Shown: positions 1 through 11,427 of the stretch, one piece after another
Position numbering within the stretch: the first letter of the stretch is position 1
Layout of the letters: the number at the start of each line of letters is the position of its first letter
Assembly: GCA_000151295.1 (NCBI GenBank)
Contig: GG745341.1
Coordinates: forward strand, 575,787 to 639,786
Origin: Allomyces macrogynus ATCC 38327
Taxonomy: Eukaryota; Blastocladiomycota; Blastocladiomycetes; Blastocladiales; Blastocladiaceae
Length of the DNA stretch: 64,000 bases
Direction: 5' to 3'
Translations under genes and position numbers: made by a program
Notes under the pieces: generated by a model
Seen by the model: only the letters and a program-made list of their open reading frames with translations
Databases searched by the model: none
What the model was told of the DNA's origin: nothing

Positions 1-565
1 GCGGCGACGACGACCAGTACCGGGGGGTGCGGGGACGCAGGGGTCGCGGTCGCGGTCGGAGACGTCTGGTGGCACGGCGGCGGCGGCCAAGGGTGCTCAG
101 TAGGATCGAGCGACCGCTTAGGGGCGCTGGCATCCGGTTTTTTCATTTGTTGTGTGTGGTGCGCCGTGCACGCGCGCCAAGAGCGGCCAAGGATAACGCG
201 TCGGCGGGTGAGAATGAAATCGAGATGCATCGAGATTAAGAGCTCGCGGAGGGGGCATCGGTGTAGCAATACATTTGGGCGTTTTGGATGGGACAAAGAT
301 CCAGAGCGTGGTTACATTTCATTTCGTGGTGAGATATATTTACATGCGTGCCTTGCGCTGTTCACCGCGCTGCGTTGGTGGGTGGACGTCGGCAAGCATA
401 AGCGAGCCGACGACGGTCGTCCAGAAGCCAACCACGACACCAACCATTCTGGCCCGATCACCACGAGTATCGCGTGAGTGAGCGAACACGTTCCCAACGT
501 CTAGCCACGTGTGGCGTATCCGCGAGATCGATATCAAAATCAGACTTGGTCGTGGTATCGCCGCG
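1..565. other. No gene recognised at left edge
   Basis: I see no convincing coding stretch here. It probably holds the 3' flank of the minus-strand gene that follows. Confidence 0.3.
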
Positions 566-1574
566 TCATGGCCGGGCCAACAGCTCTGCGAGCCCCAGAG
601 CGCCGTGACTGCGCGTTGACGCTCCTGGATCTCGCGACGCCGGTGGACGTGATGCACCAGACGACGTAGTCGCGGCGTGCCCCGCAGCGGGAATCAGCGC
701 GGCGAGATCGCTTTGGATATCCTCGGGTTCGAGCCCGACGACGAGGTCCCACGGGTACAGTACATAGGACCAACCCAAAACCAAAACGCACGCGTCAGTC
801 TTGACAAACTGGTGGAGAACCACCTATATCACCCAGATAATACGTATCTTCCATGCGCAGTTGCGCGAGCAGTTCATCGTCTGTGACCAGCACCGTCCCG
901 TCGGGCGCGAGCGCCGGGCTGCTGCTCCTTGCCATCCCCGCGCCTGCACCCGGTGCCACCGCATCCACCAAGTCCAGAACCGGCGTGCTATCGCGCGCTG
1001 GCGTGCGTCGGCGCGCCGACCGCCGCGTCTCGGCCAAGTCCGGTGCGAGTCCCGCAGTTCCGCCGCGGGATGCCGTGTCGGCGCGCGGTTTCCGCGGTGC
1101 CGGCGCGGAAGTTGCGCGGTAATCCTCGTCTTCGTCCCCGTCCTCGTCGTGGCCCGTGCGCGGCACACGTGGGCGCTTGGACCGGCGCACAGGCGCGGGT
1201 GCCGATGCACCGATTGCACCGGCGGCGGTGGGGACAGCAGCGGTGCCGCGCGCGCCACGTGCGCGGGTGGAGGTCGGTGCAACCGCGCCGAGCGAGGATT
1301 CTGGACGTTGGGGAAGCGCGTCAGGTACCAGGTCGATCCACAGAGCACCATTGTCAAGAGCTACTGTACCTGCAGAGTAGACGTCGGAATCGCGCGCGTC
1401 GTCCCAGTCGTCAACGATCATGGCGTCGGGGCGCGACGATGCGTTGGTCCACGCGGGTGCGCGCGCGGCGTTCTTGGCGGCGCGGAGCCGAGGGTGCGGG
1501 CGGAAGTCGTGGTCGTCATCCTCGTCGCTCGAGGACGCCAGACTCGACAGGTCCGAGTGGTGCGCGGCGTGCAT
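566..1574 (-). CDS. Hypothetical protein, disordered N-terminus, probable frame break
   Basis: I do not recognise the family. From the ATG at 1574 the protein starts with an Asp/Ser-rich acidic stretch, then a long basic/Pro/Ala-rich low-complexity region, and ends with a compact segment that looks folded (VTDDELLAQLRMEDTYYLGD, then WSYVLYPWDLVVGLEPEDIQ). These two parts lie in different frames. Removing one base of the GG pair near 823-824 joins them and gives about 335 residues, and the span minus one base is an exact multiple of three; a small intron cannot be excluded. The gene is divergent from the septin gene, with about 560 bp between the two starts. An upstream in-frame ATG exists, so the start is uncertain. 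Confidence 0.45.
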
Positions 1575-2130
1575 GGCGTCGCTGGCTGGTGGGCGGGGTG
1601 GACGGGGGTGGAACGAGGTCGGCGCGGCGCTGCTTGGCGGCGTCGTGGTGATGCTGGTGGTGTTTGCTGAAGCTGGCTGTGTCGGGTCGTTGCGGTCGTC
1701 CCGGAGTGCGGCCAAGACTCCAGAGAGCGGGGAGAGATCGGCCTCGGGGCGGGCGACTGCGCGTGACCAGGCGGTCCTCGGGGCAGCGTGCCGCCTTTGG
1801 CTCTTTTCGGCCGCGCGCCGCACTCCACGGCAACGGCAACGCTCAAGCATCGGCCGTCTTCGACGTCGACCTCGACAACTCCATCGCCACCGCCGCCGCT
1901 GCCATCGACCTGCTGCACCGCCGCGCGACCGTCTGCCCGCTCCACCAACCGACCCGCGCGCCGACTTGCCGCACTCGAACGCGTGCGACCCGCCCTTGAG
2001 CCCCCGACCCCGCGCGCCCGCCTCCCGCCGGTATTCCTCGCCGCCGCCACCATACACCATCCACCTGCGGCGCCGCCCTGACCCGCGCACCCAATCCTTC
2101 CCCACCACCAAGCTCTCCCAACCACCAACC
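1575..2130. promoter_or_regulatory. Divergent intergenic region
   Basis: Contains the 5' flanks of the unknown minus-strand gene and the septin gene. The last 100 bases are C-rich and pyrimidine-rich, as in a fungal 5' leader. No TATA box was seen. Confidence 0.35.
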
Positions 2131-3279
2131 ATGGCCGCCGTCCAGGAACCGAAAAAGACGCCGATTGGCGGCTACGTTGGCTTCGACACGATCCCGACGC
2201 AGATCGAGCGCAAGCTGCTGCGCCGCGGGTTTGCCTTCAACGTCATGCTCGTCGGCGCTACGGGCCTCGGCAAGTCGACCTTGCTCAACACGCTCTTTGC
2301 CGCGCACCTCATCGACTCCAAGGGTCGCTTCAAGGTGAACGAGCCGCCGCGCCAGACCACCGAGATCGCGCCGGTTACGCACCACATTGAAGAAAATGGC
2401 GTGCGCCTCAAGCTCACCGTCATCGACACGCCCGGGTACGCCGACTTGATGAACAACGAGCACTGGTGCGTTCATTCTCTTTTGCCAGCGTCGTGGTGGT
2501 GGAGAGGCATTTCCCGCTCGCTCTGGAGCCAATTTTTGGGACCAATCGAACCGTTCATTCCTATTGGCCAGCCTCGACCCGATCCTCAAGTATATCAAGG
2601 ACCAGTACGCGCACTTCTTGCGCAAAGAGCTGACGGCCGCGCGCGAGCGCTACATCACCGACACGCGCGTGCACTGCGTGCTCTTCTTCATCAACCCCTC
2701 GGGCCAGTCGTACGCTGTCAGGCTGTTTTATCGAACATTTGAGTGCCGAATCGCTCACCCATTCTCACCCAACATTCTAGCCTCAAGCCCCTCGACATTG
2801 TCGCGCTGCGGCAGCTCGCCGACATCTGCAACGTCGTGCCTGTCATTGCTAAGGCCGACTCGCTGACACTCGACGAGCGCGCCGCCTTCAAGGCGCGCAT
2901 CAAGGAAGAGATCGAGTACCACGGGATCAAGCTCTACCCGGGCCAGCTGCAGGTGCCCGAACCGCTCGACGAGTATGACCTGCAGGAACAGGCGCTGACC
3001 GACGCGATTCGTGCCCGCATTCCGTTTGCCGTGGTCGGTTCGGAGCGCACGATTGTTGTTGGCGGCCAGCCCGTCCGTGGGCGCCGTACTAAGTGGGGTG
3101 GCGTGATCGAGGTCGACAACGAGGACCACTGCGAGTTCACGCACCTGCGCAACTTTTTGACGCGCACGCACCTGCAGGACCTGATTGAGACGACGGCGCT
3201 GCATTACGAAGCGTTCCGTACCCGCCAGCTGCTCGCGCTCAAGGAGAACCGCGACTCGAACACGTCGCCCAACAAGTAA
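2131..3279 (+). CDS. Septin, Cdc11/AspA type
   Basis: Filament-forming GTP-binding protein that assembles with other septins at the cell cortex, septum and bud or germ-tube neck. Exons 2131-2465, 2572-2709 and 2781-3279 join to 323 residues; both introns are GT-AG and restore the family sequence (CLDPILKYIKDQ, GQSLKPLDIVALRQL). The P-loop GATGLGKST lies at about residues 42-50, a DTPG switch motif follows, and AKAD supplies the base-recognition motif. The septin unique element region reads FAVVGSE and then WGGVIEV-NEDHCEF. The C-terminus stops shortly after HYEAFRTRQLLALKEN, so there is no long coiled coil. The polybasic stretch typical of septins is represented by ERKLLRRG near residue 26. 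The start ATG sits in a good context (CCAACCATGGCC). Confidence 0.93.
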
Positions 3280-3750
3280 GGCGCGCGAGTTTGGACTGGT
3301 GGTGACGACGGAATGCCGTGTGTTGCCGTCGTTGTGTCGCATCGCGACTGCCGCAAGCTTGCGTGCGGTTGCTGATGCTTTTGCAGTACTTTTCTTTTCA
3401 CCTTTTCGGGCGGGCCGAGGCCGTTTGTTGTCGCGTTGCTTGCTGATCGTCTTTTCCTGCTGTTCATTCGTCGTTTCTCTCCACCACTCTTGGCCGTCGC
3501 TCCTCGACGTCGTTTTGTGCCCCCGCTTCCCCTCTGCCCGCCGTCTTGATAGAAATCGCATTTCAAACTCTGCACGAACGCGTCACCTCTCTCCACCCAC
3601 GCAATCGCGACAGAAGCGGCTCCAAATCCGGACAAGAGTTCATTCATAAATAGGGCCTCAAGGGCGCGCGCGAACCACGAAGAACGCAAAACCACTGCAT
3701 AAGACGACCAACAACGGACAAGGAAAAATCAAACGAACCCCATCCACCGC
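3280..3750. other. Convergent 3' intergenic region
   Basis: Lies between the stop codons of the septin and SCC3 genes. It is T-rich and C-rich on the plus strand and presumably holds both 3' UTRs. No gene is seen. Confidence 0.4.
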
Positions 3751-6700
3751 TCACACCAACCGTCGCCGCTTGACGTTCGTCGGCGTTGGCGCAAACTCCT
3801 CCTCGACATCCCCCTCGTGTTCCGCGCCTTCACCTCCCCGTTCCTCCTCCTCCTCCTCCTCCTCCTCGGCGACCTGGCTCACCGCCGGCGTCGCCGCCAG
3901 CCGCGTCGACCGGCGCCGCGCGACCGCCACCTCGGCATCCACATCTTCATCATCCGGCGCAGCGCGCTTCATTCCGCGGCGCGTGTGTGGGGTCGAAATC
4001 GCCGCACCAGGCACTGCCGTTGCCACGACTGCACGCGCAGCGTGCACGTCCTCGTCATCCGCGTCCTCAATCTCCTCGACCTCCTCCTCATCCTCGCTCG
4101 ACTCCGCGAGCCGCTTCGACTTGGCCTTGCGCCGCGCCGTCCCCGTCGTCGAACGACGACGCGCCGGTATCGTGCCGGCGGCCGATTTCCGCCGTGGTGT
4201 CCCCTTGGCCTTGCCCATGGTAGCCGCAGCCGCAGCGGTCGCCTCGTGCTTGATGTTCGCCTTCCCCGCGAGCGCGACGACCAGCGGGTGCAGAACATGC
4301 TTGCCGCTGAACCGCGCATACAGCGCGCGCGCTTCCGTGACCGTGCAGGACGGCACGAGGTCGCGCAGCGCACGGACCATCGGCGCGGCCGCGGCATTCG
4401 CGCGCGCCAGGACCTCCGGGTCCACGGCCGCCGGCGCGGCGGGGCGCGGTCTTGTCCTCGCCCTCTTGCGTCGCGACCGCGGGGGCCGCGGGCTCGTACT
4501 CGTCGACGACCCAGTCGCCGCCAAACTGGACGACGGGCGCGACGCGCACGGTGCGGCGGGCCTTGTACAGCGTGGCAAAGGACTTGGCCAGCGACACAGC
4601 CGTCGGCCGGACAGCGGCGCCCTCGTGCCGCTGGAACTGCTTCTGCAGCGCGGCGAGCGCGAGTTCGTTGAGCCGCACTTCCGGGACGTCGGCGAACACC
4701 GTCGACACGATAAAATCACACGCGGCATCGACGTAGGTCCCAAACGGGACGGGCGGGTGCGGGGCGTCCGGGTCGGCCGGGGCATTGGTGGGTGCGGCGG
4801 CGGTGATCGCGTGGTGGTATTGTAGCAGCGACGCGGCGTAGTCGAGGTCGAGTAGCGACGCGTGCAGGAGCATTGTCCATTGCTTGACCAGGTCCATCGC
4901 GGGCTTGGCCGGGACCAAGTCGTCGCGACGCTCGTCGCCCTCGGCCATGGCCACGTCCGCCTGCGACGATGACTGTGCGGCAGCCGCCGCACGCGCCTGT
5001 GCAGCCCGCGTTTCGTGCCGTTCCCAGGCGTCGAGCGTCGCGACGAGTACGGGTTCCATGAGCGCGGCGAGGTCGTCATTCACGGTTGTGCGGGTCGCGG
5101 CAAGGTACTCGGCGAGGAGGTTGACTGCGTCCACCTTGGCGCTGGGCGTCACGCCGGCGTCATTCAACGTGCGCGTGCACTTGTCGATCAGGTCCGGGTC
5201 GGCTACACCTTCGCGCAAACACGCGAGGAAGTGCGTGACAAGGTCGTCGTGGGTATCCCCGAGCCCTGCGCGGTCAACGTCGACGTTGAACTGCTTGATC
5301 ACCGCCGCCGTCTGCGGCGCATGGTCACCTTCGCCAGCGGCGGCGCACGCGTCAAGCAGCGGCTGCAAGTGTGGGTTCACGACCAACTCCAACTCCGGGC
5401 GGTTGACGTGGTCCGCGAACACGGCCACGAGAGCGGTCAGCGTATCGCGGTCAGTCGTGCGGAACAGCGCCTCGCGCACGTGTGTCAGGACCGTAGCGAG
5501 CGTCGCCGTCTTGGCCGACGACTCGACCCAGCTCGCCGCGGGCACCGCGCGGATAATGTGCGCGAGCGCCACGAGCGCGCGGTCCTGGCCCTTGTACTTG
5601 GTGAAGAGTGCGGGCAAGGCGTCCATCGCGAGTTCGGCCACGGCCGCACCCGTCTTGGCCTTCTCGCACAGCGCTTGCAGAAGTTGCACAAGCAGCATTT
5701 CGTTAGGCACCGGGTCGTCGGTCTGCCGCAGGAGCGCGATCAGGTCGGCGTGGTTCGCGAGCACGGGCACCAAGTAGAACGCGACAAAGTGCGCAAGCGC
5801 GTGGTCGACGGGCGCGGTCTGGGTGGCGTATTCGCCGTACGCGCGGTCGAGCGTCGTGCGCAGCCACTGCCCGAGCGCAACCCACGTGCGGTCCGCGAGT
5901 TCGTCGGCGAGGACGGCCTGCACATCGGCCGAGTGCACGGCAAAGACGAGTGTCAGGAACGCGTCCACGTCCTCTTGGTCGAGCAGGCCCATGGGGTACA
6001 TGGCGGCGATCACGCGCGCACCCGCGAGCCGGACTTGCGGGTCCAAGTCGCGCAAGCTCATTTCGAGAATGCGCAGCTTGTACCGCTCGGAAAACAGCCG
6101 CATGCCCGGGGCCAGGGTCGGGTTGGCGTAAATCCCCGCAAGCGTCGTGAGTGCGGCGAGCCGCACGGACGCGTGCATGTCGTTGAGCAGCCACCCAAAG
6201 TACCGCTGGTAGAGCGGTTCGAGAAACTCGTTGGGCGCGCGCTCCATCCACTGGCCCAACGCGCGCAGACACTCGCGGCGAATCGTCGGGTCGACGTCGC
6301 GGTACCGATGGGCAAACACCGCGTCGACGAGTTCCTTGACGACGTCGCGCGCGGCCTGCTGGTCTGGGTGGTCGTCGTTGGCAACGACCGTGCACAGGCA
6401 CGAGACGAGGTGCAGCGCGAGCGCCGTGGCCGTGTGCCGGAACGGACGCAACGGCGACGACGACATGGGCACGATCCAGGTGTTGAGCGCTTGCAGCAGC
6501 TCCGCGCCAGACTCCCACATGACGGGATCGTCACGCTGGATCAAAGTCGAAATGAACAGGAAGACGGCGGCCATTTCGTCGCGCACGGCTTTCGTGCGCG
6601 CAATCAGCGGGTAGCTCGTCATGTCGGCGAAATGCTGCTGCAGTTCCGTCAAGTAGTCCTGAACCGCGTCCTGGTCATCGAATTGCGCAGCATTCAGTTG

Positions 6701-7465
6701 CTCGGGGCACCCGGTCGCGCGCAAAATCAGGTTTACCAGCGCGAGCAGCGCGGCTGACGCGTTAATGTGGTACTCGCGCAGCCAGTCGTCGACGAGCCCG
6801 GACTGGGCCACACGCGGCGTCGTCACAGCCTCCCACATCTGGTCGAGCTCGAGCCGCACGACAGAGCGCTTGGTCCCGCGGCCCTTGGGACCGGCCTTGG
6901 CGGACGGGCCTGCGGCACGCTTGCGCGATGGCGCCTTGGGCGCCTTGAAGAGGCTCGGCAGGCCGGCCGTGCCCTTGTCGGCGACATGGCTCTCATCGTC
7001 ATCAGACGCCGCGGCCTTGGGTTTGCGGCCACGGCGAGCGGCTGGTTTCGGCGCTGACGGCGTCTTGGGGGTCGCTGCCGCAGTCTTGGCTGTCTTGCCG
7101 TTGGTGGCGGCGGCCGCGCGCTTCCGGGCGCGCTGAGACGGCGTCCCGGGGTCAAAGTCGGACCCGGCGCTGTCGTCGGTGTCGCTGCCGTCGTCTTCTG
7201 GAGCGCTGCTGAGATCGCTCTCGCCCTGCACGGCAGCAGCCGCTGCGGGCTTGCCAACGTTGTCGCCTTCGTCGCCATCATCGCTGAGACCCGAATCGTC
7301 GTCGACGGCCTTGGGGGTCTGGGCGGCGGCCTTCTTCTTGGCGCGTGCGCGCTGTTTTGGCGTGGGGGCGGGCGGCGTGGAGGTCGGCGTCGGGGTGGGC
7401 CGCGATCGGAGGCGCGCCGAAGCGCGGCGCGGCGCCGGCGTCGTTGGCGGCGAGTTGTCGTCCAT
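3751..7465 (-). CDS. SCC3: Cohesin subunit SCC3/STAG (stromalin)
   Basis: Nuclear HEAT-repeat subunit that binds the kleisin Scc1/Rad21 and loads cohesin on DNA. The N-terminal about 200 residues are disordered and rich in Lys, Ala and acidic residues. The conserved part begins near RLELDQMWEAVTTPRVAQSG. The stromalin conservative domain is clear (AHRYRDVDPTIRRECLRALG, then WLLNDMHASVRLAALTTLAG), followed by a long helical region and a basic/acidic disordered tail ending NVKRRRLV. The reading frame changes at a GGGG run on the plus strand (4441-4444). Dropping one base gives a single frame of 1,237 residues and the natural junction EDKTAPAAPAAVDPEV. That points to a one-base insertion in the sequence. 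The ATG at 7465 starts MDDNSPP; no intron is needed. Confidence 0.9.
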
Positions 7466-7654
7466 TTGCTTGTTGCTGCGTCGTGCTCGTCGTCGAGGAT
7501 GGCGGTGGTGGTGGAGCAGGTCGCGAGCCAAGGCCATCCACGAGTGGATGCAGCGAGTCACTTGCGCAGGCAGCGACGCCTCCACCACCAGCGCACGTGG
7601 CCGGCCTGCTGTACCGCAAGCCAGGCGCGCCAACAATCAATAATATCTTCAACC

Positions 7655-8089
7655 TCATCGCCGCGCTCCGGCCTGCTCGACCAGCGTGGGCGGTGCTGCC
7701 GCTGCCATCCCTGCTCGCTCCATGGCCTCGCGTAGCCTCTCCCTTGCCGCCGCAGGCGCGTCCAGCATATCCAGCAGCGTGGGCTCACCATCGGTCATCC
7801 AATCGGCATGCACGTCGGTATGCGCCACGTCGAGCCGCGCAAGCGTGTCGCCAATCTCGTCGAGCGGCACCTCGAGCGCCTTGACGAGCAGGCCGATCGT
7901 GGAAACGTACCGCCGGCGCACGGCGTAGGCCGCGACCGACGGCAGCATCGACGAGACACGCAGCGTGGACGATTTACTGGGCGTTGTTGTGCGTAAGGCG
8001 GCGGGAGTGGGTGGAGACAGGTGGGTGGTGGGCAAGGTTGTGGTTGGACAAGGCAGGAGGGGTTGCTTCGGCATGCTTGCCGCCATCAT
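7655..8089 (-). CDS. Hypothetical protein, 144 residues
   Basis: Not recognised. The frame starts at the ATG pair at 8087-8089 with a Pro/Thr-rich basic leader and continues into a plausible helical domain (VAAYAVRRRYVSTIGLLVKA, then LDEIGDTLARLDVAHTDVHA) that ends near an Ala-rich helix. The open frame extends further 5' without an ATG. It lies 190 bp upstream of the SCC3 start and downstream of the PPR gene, all on the same strand. The leader could be a mitochondrial presequence, but this is a guess. Confidence 0.45.
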   Translation of the reverse strand: MMAASMPKQPLLPCPTTTLPTTHLSPPTPAALRTTTPSKSSTLRVSSMLPSVAAYAVRRRYVSTIGLLVKALEVPLDEIGDTLARLDVAHTDVHADWMTDGEPTLLDMLDAPAAARERLREAMERAGMAAAAPPTLVEQAGARR

Positions 8090-8364
8090 TGTCGCGCCCG
8101 GGGTGTGGCCTTGGTGTGACCCATTGCGCGGACCAGCAGCATCGGGCGGGGCGGGTCGTTCTTCAACAATAGGCCGGCGAGCTTCAGTTTCGGAGTCGTT
8201 GATCTGATTTGCTGGAAGATGGGAATGGGCACCAAGGCGCGACCGTGTGCTGATCACCTTCAGATCAACGCCTACCGACCCACAGCTCAGTCGGCGAGCT
8301 GCCTGCGACGACTCCAACCAAGCAGGCACGCAAATGACGCTACCGAACTACATGTTTGTATTTC

Positions 8365-11300
8365 TTACCCTCCAATCGCTCCTCGCTCCTCTCCACCCTG
8401 CGCGCTACCCGCTCGCCTCCTGCCTCGTGCCCAAGCGCCTTCTCCATCCCCCACGAGCGCCGACCCACCGCGCTCCGCCATGAGCCGCGCCATCACCTCG
8501 GCCACCGCCGCGAACGCATGCGGCACCTTGGTCGCCCACGCACCCCTCTCCGCGGCCTCGGCCACCGCCTTGTCCAACCTCTTCCACGCGCTGCGCTCTC
8601 GCGCCGACACATCCGCCACTCCACCCCGCGCGTTGACCCCGCGATCCAGCTCGGCCAACAGCGCCGCGACGTCCTCGACCTCGGTCGTGTCGGGTGCGTA
8701 GAACACGTAATCCGCAACGACGTTCGGCGAGAACCGCGCAGCTTCCAGCATCCGCGCAGCGACCAACGCACGATCCGCGTCCTCCACCCCGGGGGCCTCC
8801 GCAACAAAGCGGACAATCCAATGCACGCGGGTCCGGTTCAAGTCCGTGAACACGACGGGGGCCATGGGCCCACGAGCGAGCGCGACCTCCGCCTCGCCGA
8901 CAACCATGCCGCGCCGCGCATCCTCGACCAACCGCCGCGCGAGCGCCGTCTGGCCATCCACGTGCCGCGCGCGGACGAGCACCGAGCACAAATTGGCGGC
9001 TGCGCGCACGGGCACCTCGCGCGCGTTCGCCAGTACCTGCGCGGCCAACGCGCCCAAATCCGCCTTGACTCGCGCGGCCGCATCGCTGTCGAACCGGCGC
9101 GCCGCCCCCCGCGCGACCCGCGCGCTCGCGTCCAGTCCGCACCCGGCACGGTCGATCGCGGCCTCGAGCGCCGACGCAATTACGGTTGTGAACACCGGCG
9201 ACTGGCCGACTTCCGGGAACTGCATAACGACGTGTCGCGCATCGTTGATCCGCGCGGTGCGCACCATCGCGTGCACAACAAACGTCAACGTCCACGCGTC
9301 CATCGGCAACTGCTGCGCGTGCATCGCGTGGTACGCGCGAACCACTGCATCAAAGTCCCGTGCGCGCGTCTTGCCGAGAATCCACGTGCGGAAGGTCACT
9401 TCGTCGACGATCGTCGTGCCGTCGGAGATGCGCCGCGGGGCGAATTCTGGTGGTAGTGGCGACGACGCGCGGTTGCGCGCTTGCCGCCCGCGCGGTGGCG
9501 GCGGGGGCGGCGGGTCGAGGTCCTGCGAGTGCAGGGTGAAGATCCCGTCGACGAGGGACTCGGCCTCAGCGTGAAGCCCGAGGTCAAAGTACCCGTGCAG
9601 GAGCGTGTTGAGCACGTCGGCGTCCATGGTGACCTCGCGCCTGGTCATGGTGTCGAGGACGCGGTCGATTCGGGTCAGGGCGCCGCGCACATCGCGGTTC
9701 TGTTTGCCCACAGCAAAGTAGGCATGAATCAGGACCGTGAACGGCGTGCACTTGACGGGAATCTCGGCGACGAGCAACTCGTCGAGGAGCCGCTCGGCCT
9801 CGGCGAGTTGGCCGCGGTCCGTATACGCCTTCATCATGATCGAATAGTGGTGCCACGACCGCGGGTCGACGCGGTCGAACAAGTCGCGCGCCGCGTCGAG
9901 CTGGCCCTGCACGACCAGGGCCTTGATAATCTTGCCGAGCAGTTTCGCGTCTAGGACGGCCGGTGCTGACAGGACCAGGTTCACGACGGCGTTGACGTGT
10001 GCGTGGTGGCCATAGGCGAGCAGCGTTTCGAGGACCCGCGGCACAAGCGCGCCCACGTGCCTGGTCGATTGCCCGCGGTGCTTTTCCAGGGCGGCTGGGA
10101 GCAGGTCGAGCGCCAAGTCCGGGTGCGTCGACGCGCACTCGAGAATCATGTCCCACCGCGCGGCCGTATCGAGTGGCGGCGGGTCGTACCGCGCGAGGAT
10201 GCGCGCAACGACCGACCCGTCGTGATTGTCGGCATCCCGAATTCCGCTACCTTGGTCGCGCATCTGGTCGAGCAACGCGTGCGCGTCGTCCGCGCGCCCG
10301 GCACGCAGCAACGCCACGACCAACTGCGCGGCCGCGGCCTGGCGGTCCTTGGCGTCGACGAGATGATCGTGGAAGAACTCGAAAAACGCGTCGAGCCACT
10401 GGTCCCGCAACAGCGCGCGCGAAACGGCGAGCAACGTTGCGTCCGACCACGGCGTGCGCGCCTCGTGCACAAACTGCGACGCCCTGAGCGCCTGCCGCGT
10501 GCGCAGCATGTGGCCGACCATGTTCTCGTACACGCGTGGGGCCACGGGCAATTGCCGGTCCTGGCAGTCCTGGACAACGTATTGCAGCCGCGACAGGTAC
10601 ATGGGCGCGTCGAGTCCTGGGACCGAAGTCTCGAGCGCGGGTTTCGCCGAAGTGGGCGACGCCAGGCACGAGACGAACAGAATGTCGAGCGTTTCCGTGA
10701 GCATCGTCAGCGTTTGCGAGCAGACGGACGGGTGCGCGCGGTCCGCAGCCAGGTGCAGGTAGTGGTCCCAGACGCGTTCGGCGAGCGCGAGGAGGTGGTC
10801 GGGCAAGTGCTCGTAGGCCGGAATGCGCTCATTGGCCGTGAGCCGGCGCATTTCCCAGTAGAGCGATGCGACCACGTCCATGAACTGATCGTCGGCCGAG
10901 CCGCCGGCCGCGCGCAGCGCGTCGTCGTAGCTGCGCAGCAGGGCGAGCGGGTCGTGGTCGGGATTGCTCGAGGTTCGGTCAGTATCGCCGTCGGTCGTGT
11001 CGGCACCCATGGATTGCATCACGTCGAGCGTCGCGCCGCCGTCCGTGAAGGGGTTACCGCCGGATCCGCCAGACGACGAGTGCGACGACGTGGTCGTCGA
11101 GTAGAACGCGGTCAGGGGCTTAGCGGCCGATGCTTCCTTGGACGACGTGAAGAGCGCCGGGTAGAGCTGCGAGAGCGGGATCCGGTGGAAGCCCCTGCGC
11201 CGCGCTGTGGTTGCGACAGGTACTGCTCGACCAATTGATCGCGCGCTCGTGGTAGTGGCTGTACTCATTGCCATGGACCGCACGAGCGGGCGCAAAACGA

Positions 11301-11427
11301 CGAGGAGCGCGTGCGCGAGGGCTGCTGGAGCAGCAGCGTTCGTGCCGCGGGGCGCGCACGGCCAGCGCGCAGCGGGATATGGAACGTGACCACGCAGCGA
11401 CATTGTGGTCGGGTGGACAGTAGACAT
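8365..11427 (-). CDS. Pentatricopeptide-repeat protein, probably mitochondrial
   Basis: PPR proteins bind organellar RNA and act in its processing, stability or translation. The 1,020-residue intronless frame carries helical-pair repeats of about 35 residues; the clearest are WHHYSIMMKAYTDRGQLAEA, FTVLIHAYFAVGKQNRDVRG and DADVLNTLLHGYFDLGLHAE. More diverged helical repeats continue on both sides (WTLTFVVHAMVRTARINDAR). The N-terminus is rich in Arg, Ser, Thr and Ala and poor in acidic residues, as in a mitochondrial presequence. The ATG at 11427 was chosen because the presequence-like composition starts there; a second ATG at 11274 would also leave a basic leader. The exact target RNA cannot be told from sequence. 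Confidence 0.8.
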   Translation of the reverse strand: MSTVHPTTMSLRGHVPYPAARWPCAPRGTNAAAPAALAHALLVVLRPLVRSMAMSTATTTSARSIGRAVPVATTARRRGFHRIPLSQLYPALFTSSKEASAAKPLTAFYSTTTSSHSSSGGSGGNPFTDGGATLDVMQSMGADTTDGDTDRTSSNPDHDPLALLRSYDDALRAAGGSADDQFMDVVASLYWEMRRLTANERIPAYEHLPDHLLALAERVWDHYLHLAADRAHPSVCSQTLTMLTETLDILFVSCLASPTSAKPALETSVPGLDAPMYLSRLQYVVQDCQDRQLPVAPRVYENMVGHMLRTRQALRASQFVHEARTPWSDATLLAVSRALLRDQWLDAFFEFFHDHLVDAKDRQAAAAQLVVALLRAGRADDAHALLDQMRDQGSGIRDADNHDGSVVARILARYDPPPLDTAARWDMILECASTHPDLALDLLPAALEKHRGQSTRHVGALVPRVLETLLAYGHHAHVNAVVNLVLSAPAVLDAKLLGKIIKALVVQGQLDAARDLFDRVDPRSWHHYSIMMKAYTDRGQLAEAERLLDELLVAEIPVKCTPFTVLIHAYFAVGKQNRDVRGALTRIDRVLDTMTRREVTMDADVLNTLLHGYFDLGLHAEAESLVDGIFTLHSQDLDPPPPPPPRGRQARNRASSPLPPEFAPRRISDGTTIVDEVTFRTWILGKTRARDFDAVVRAYHAMHAQQLPMDAWTLTFVVHAMVRTARINDARHVVMQFPEVGQSPVFTTVIASALEAAIDRAGCGLDASARVARGAARRFDSDAAARVKADLGALAAQVLANAREVPVRAAANLCSVLVRARHVDGQTALARRLVEDARRGMVVGEAEVALARGPMAPVVFTDLNRTRVHWIVRFVAEAPGVEDADRALVAARMLEAARFSPNVVADYVFYAPDTTEVEDVAALLAELDRGVNARGGVADVSARERSAWKRLDKAVAEAAERGAWATKVPHAFAAVAEVMARLMAERGGSALVGDGEGAWARGRRRAGSAQGGEERGAIGG

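Noticed and set aside
5015..6757. 580-codon plus-strand frame opposite SCC3
   Set aside because: Antisense to a conserved cohesin domain, with residue composition typical of shadow frames.
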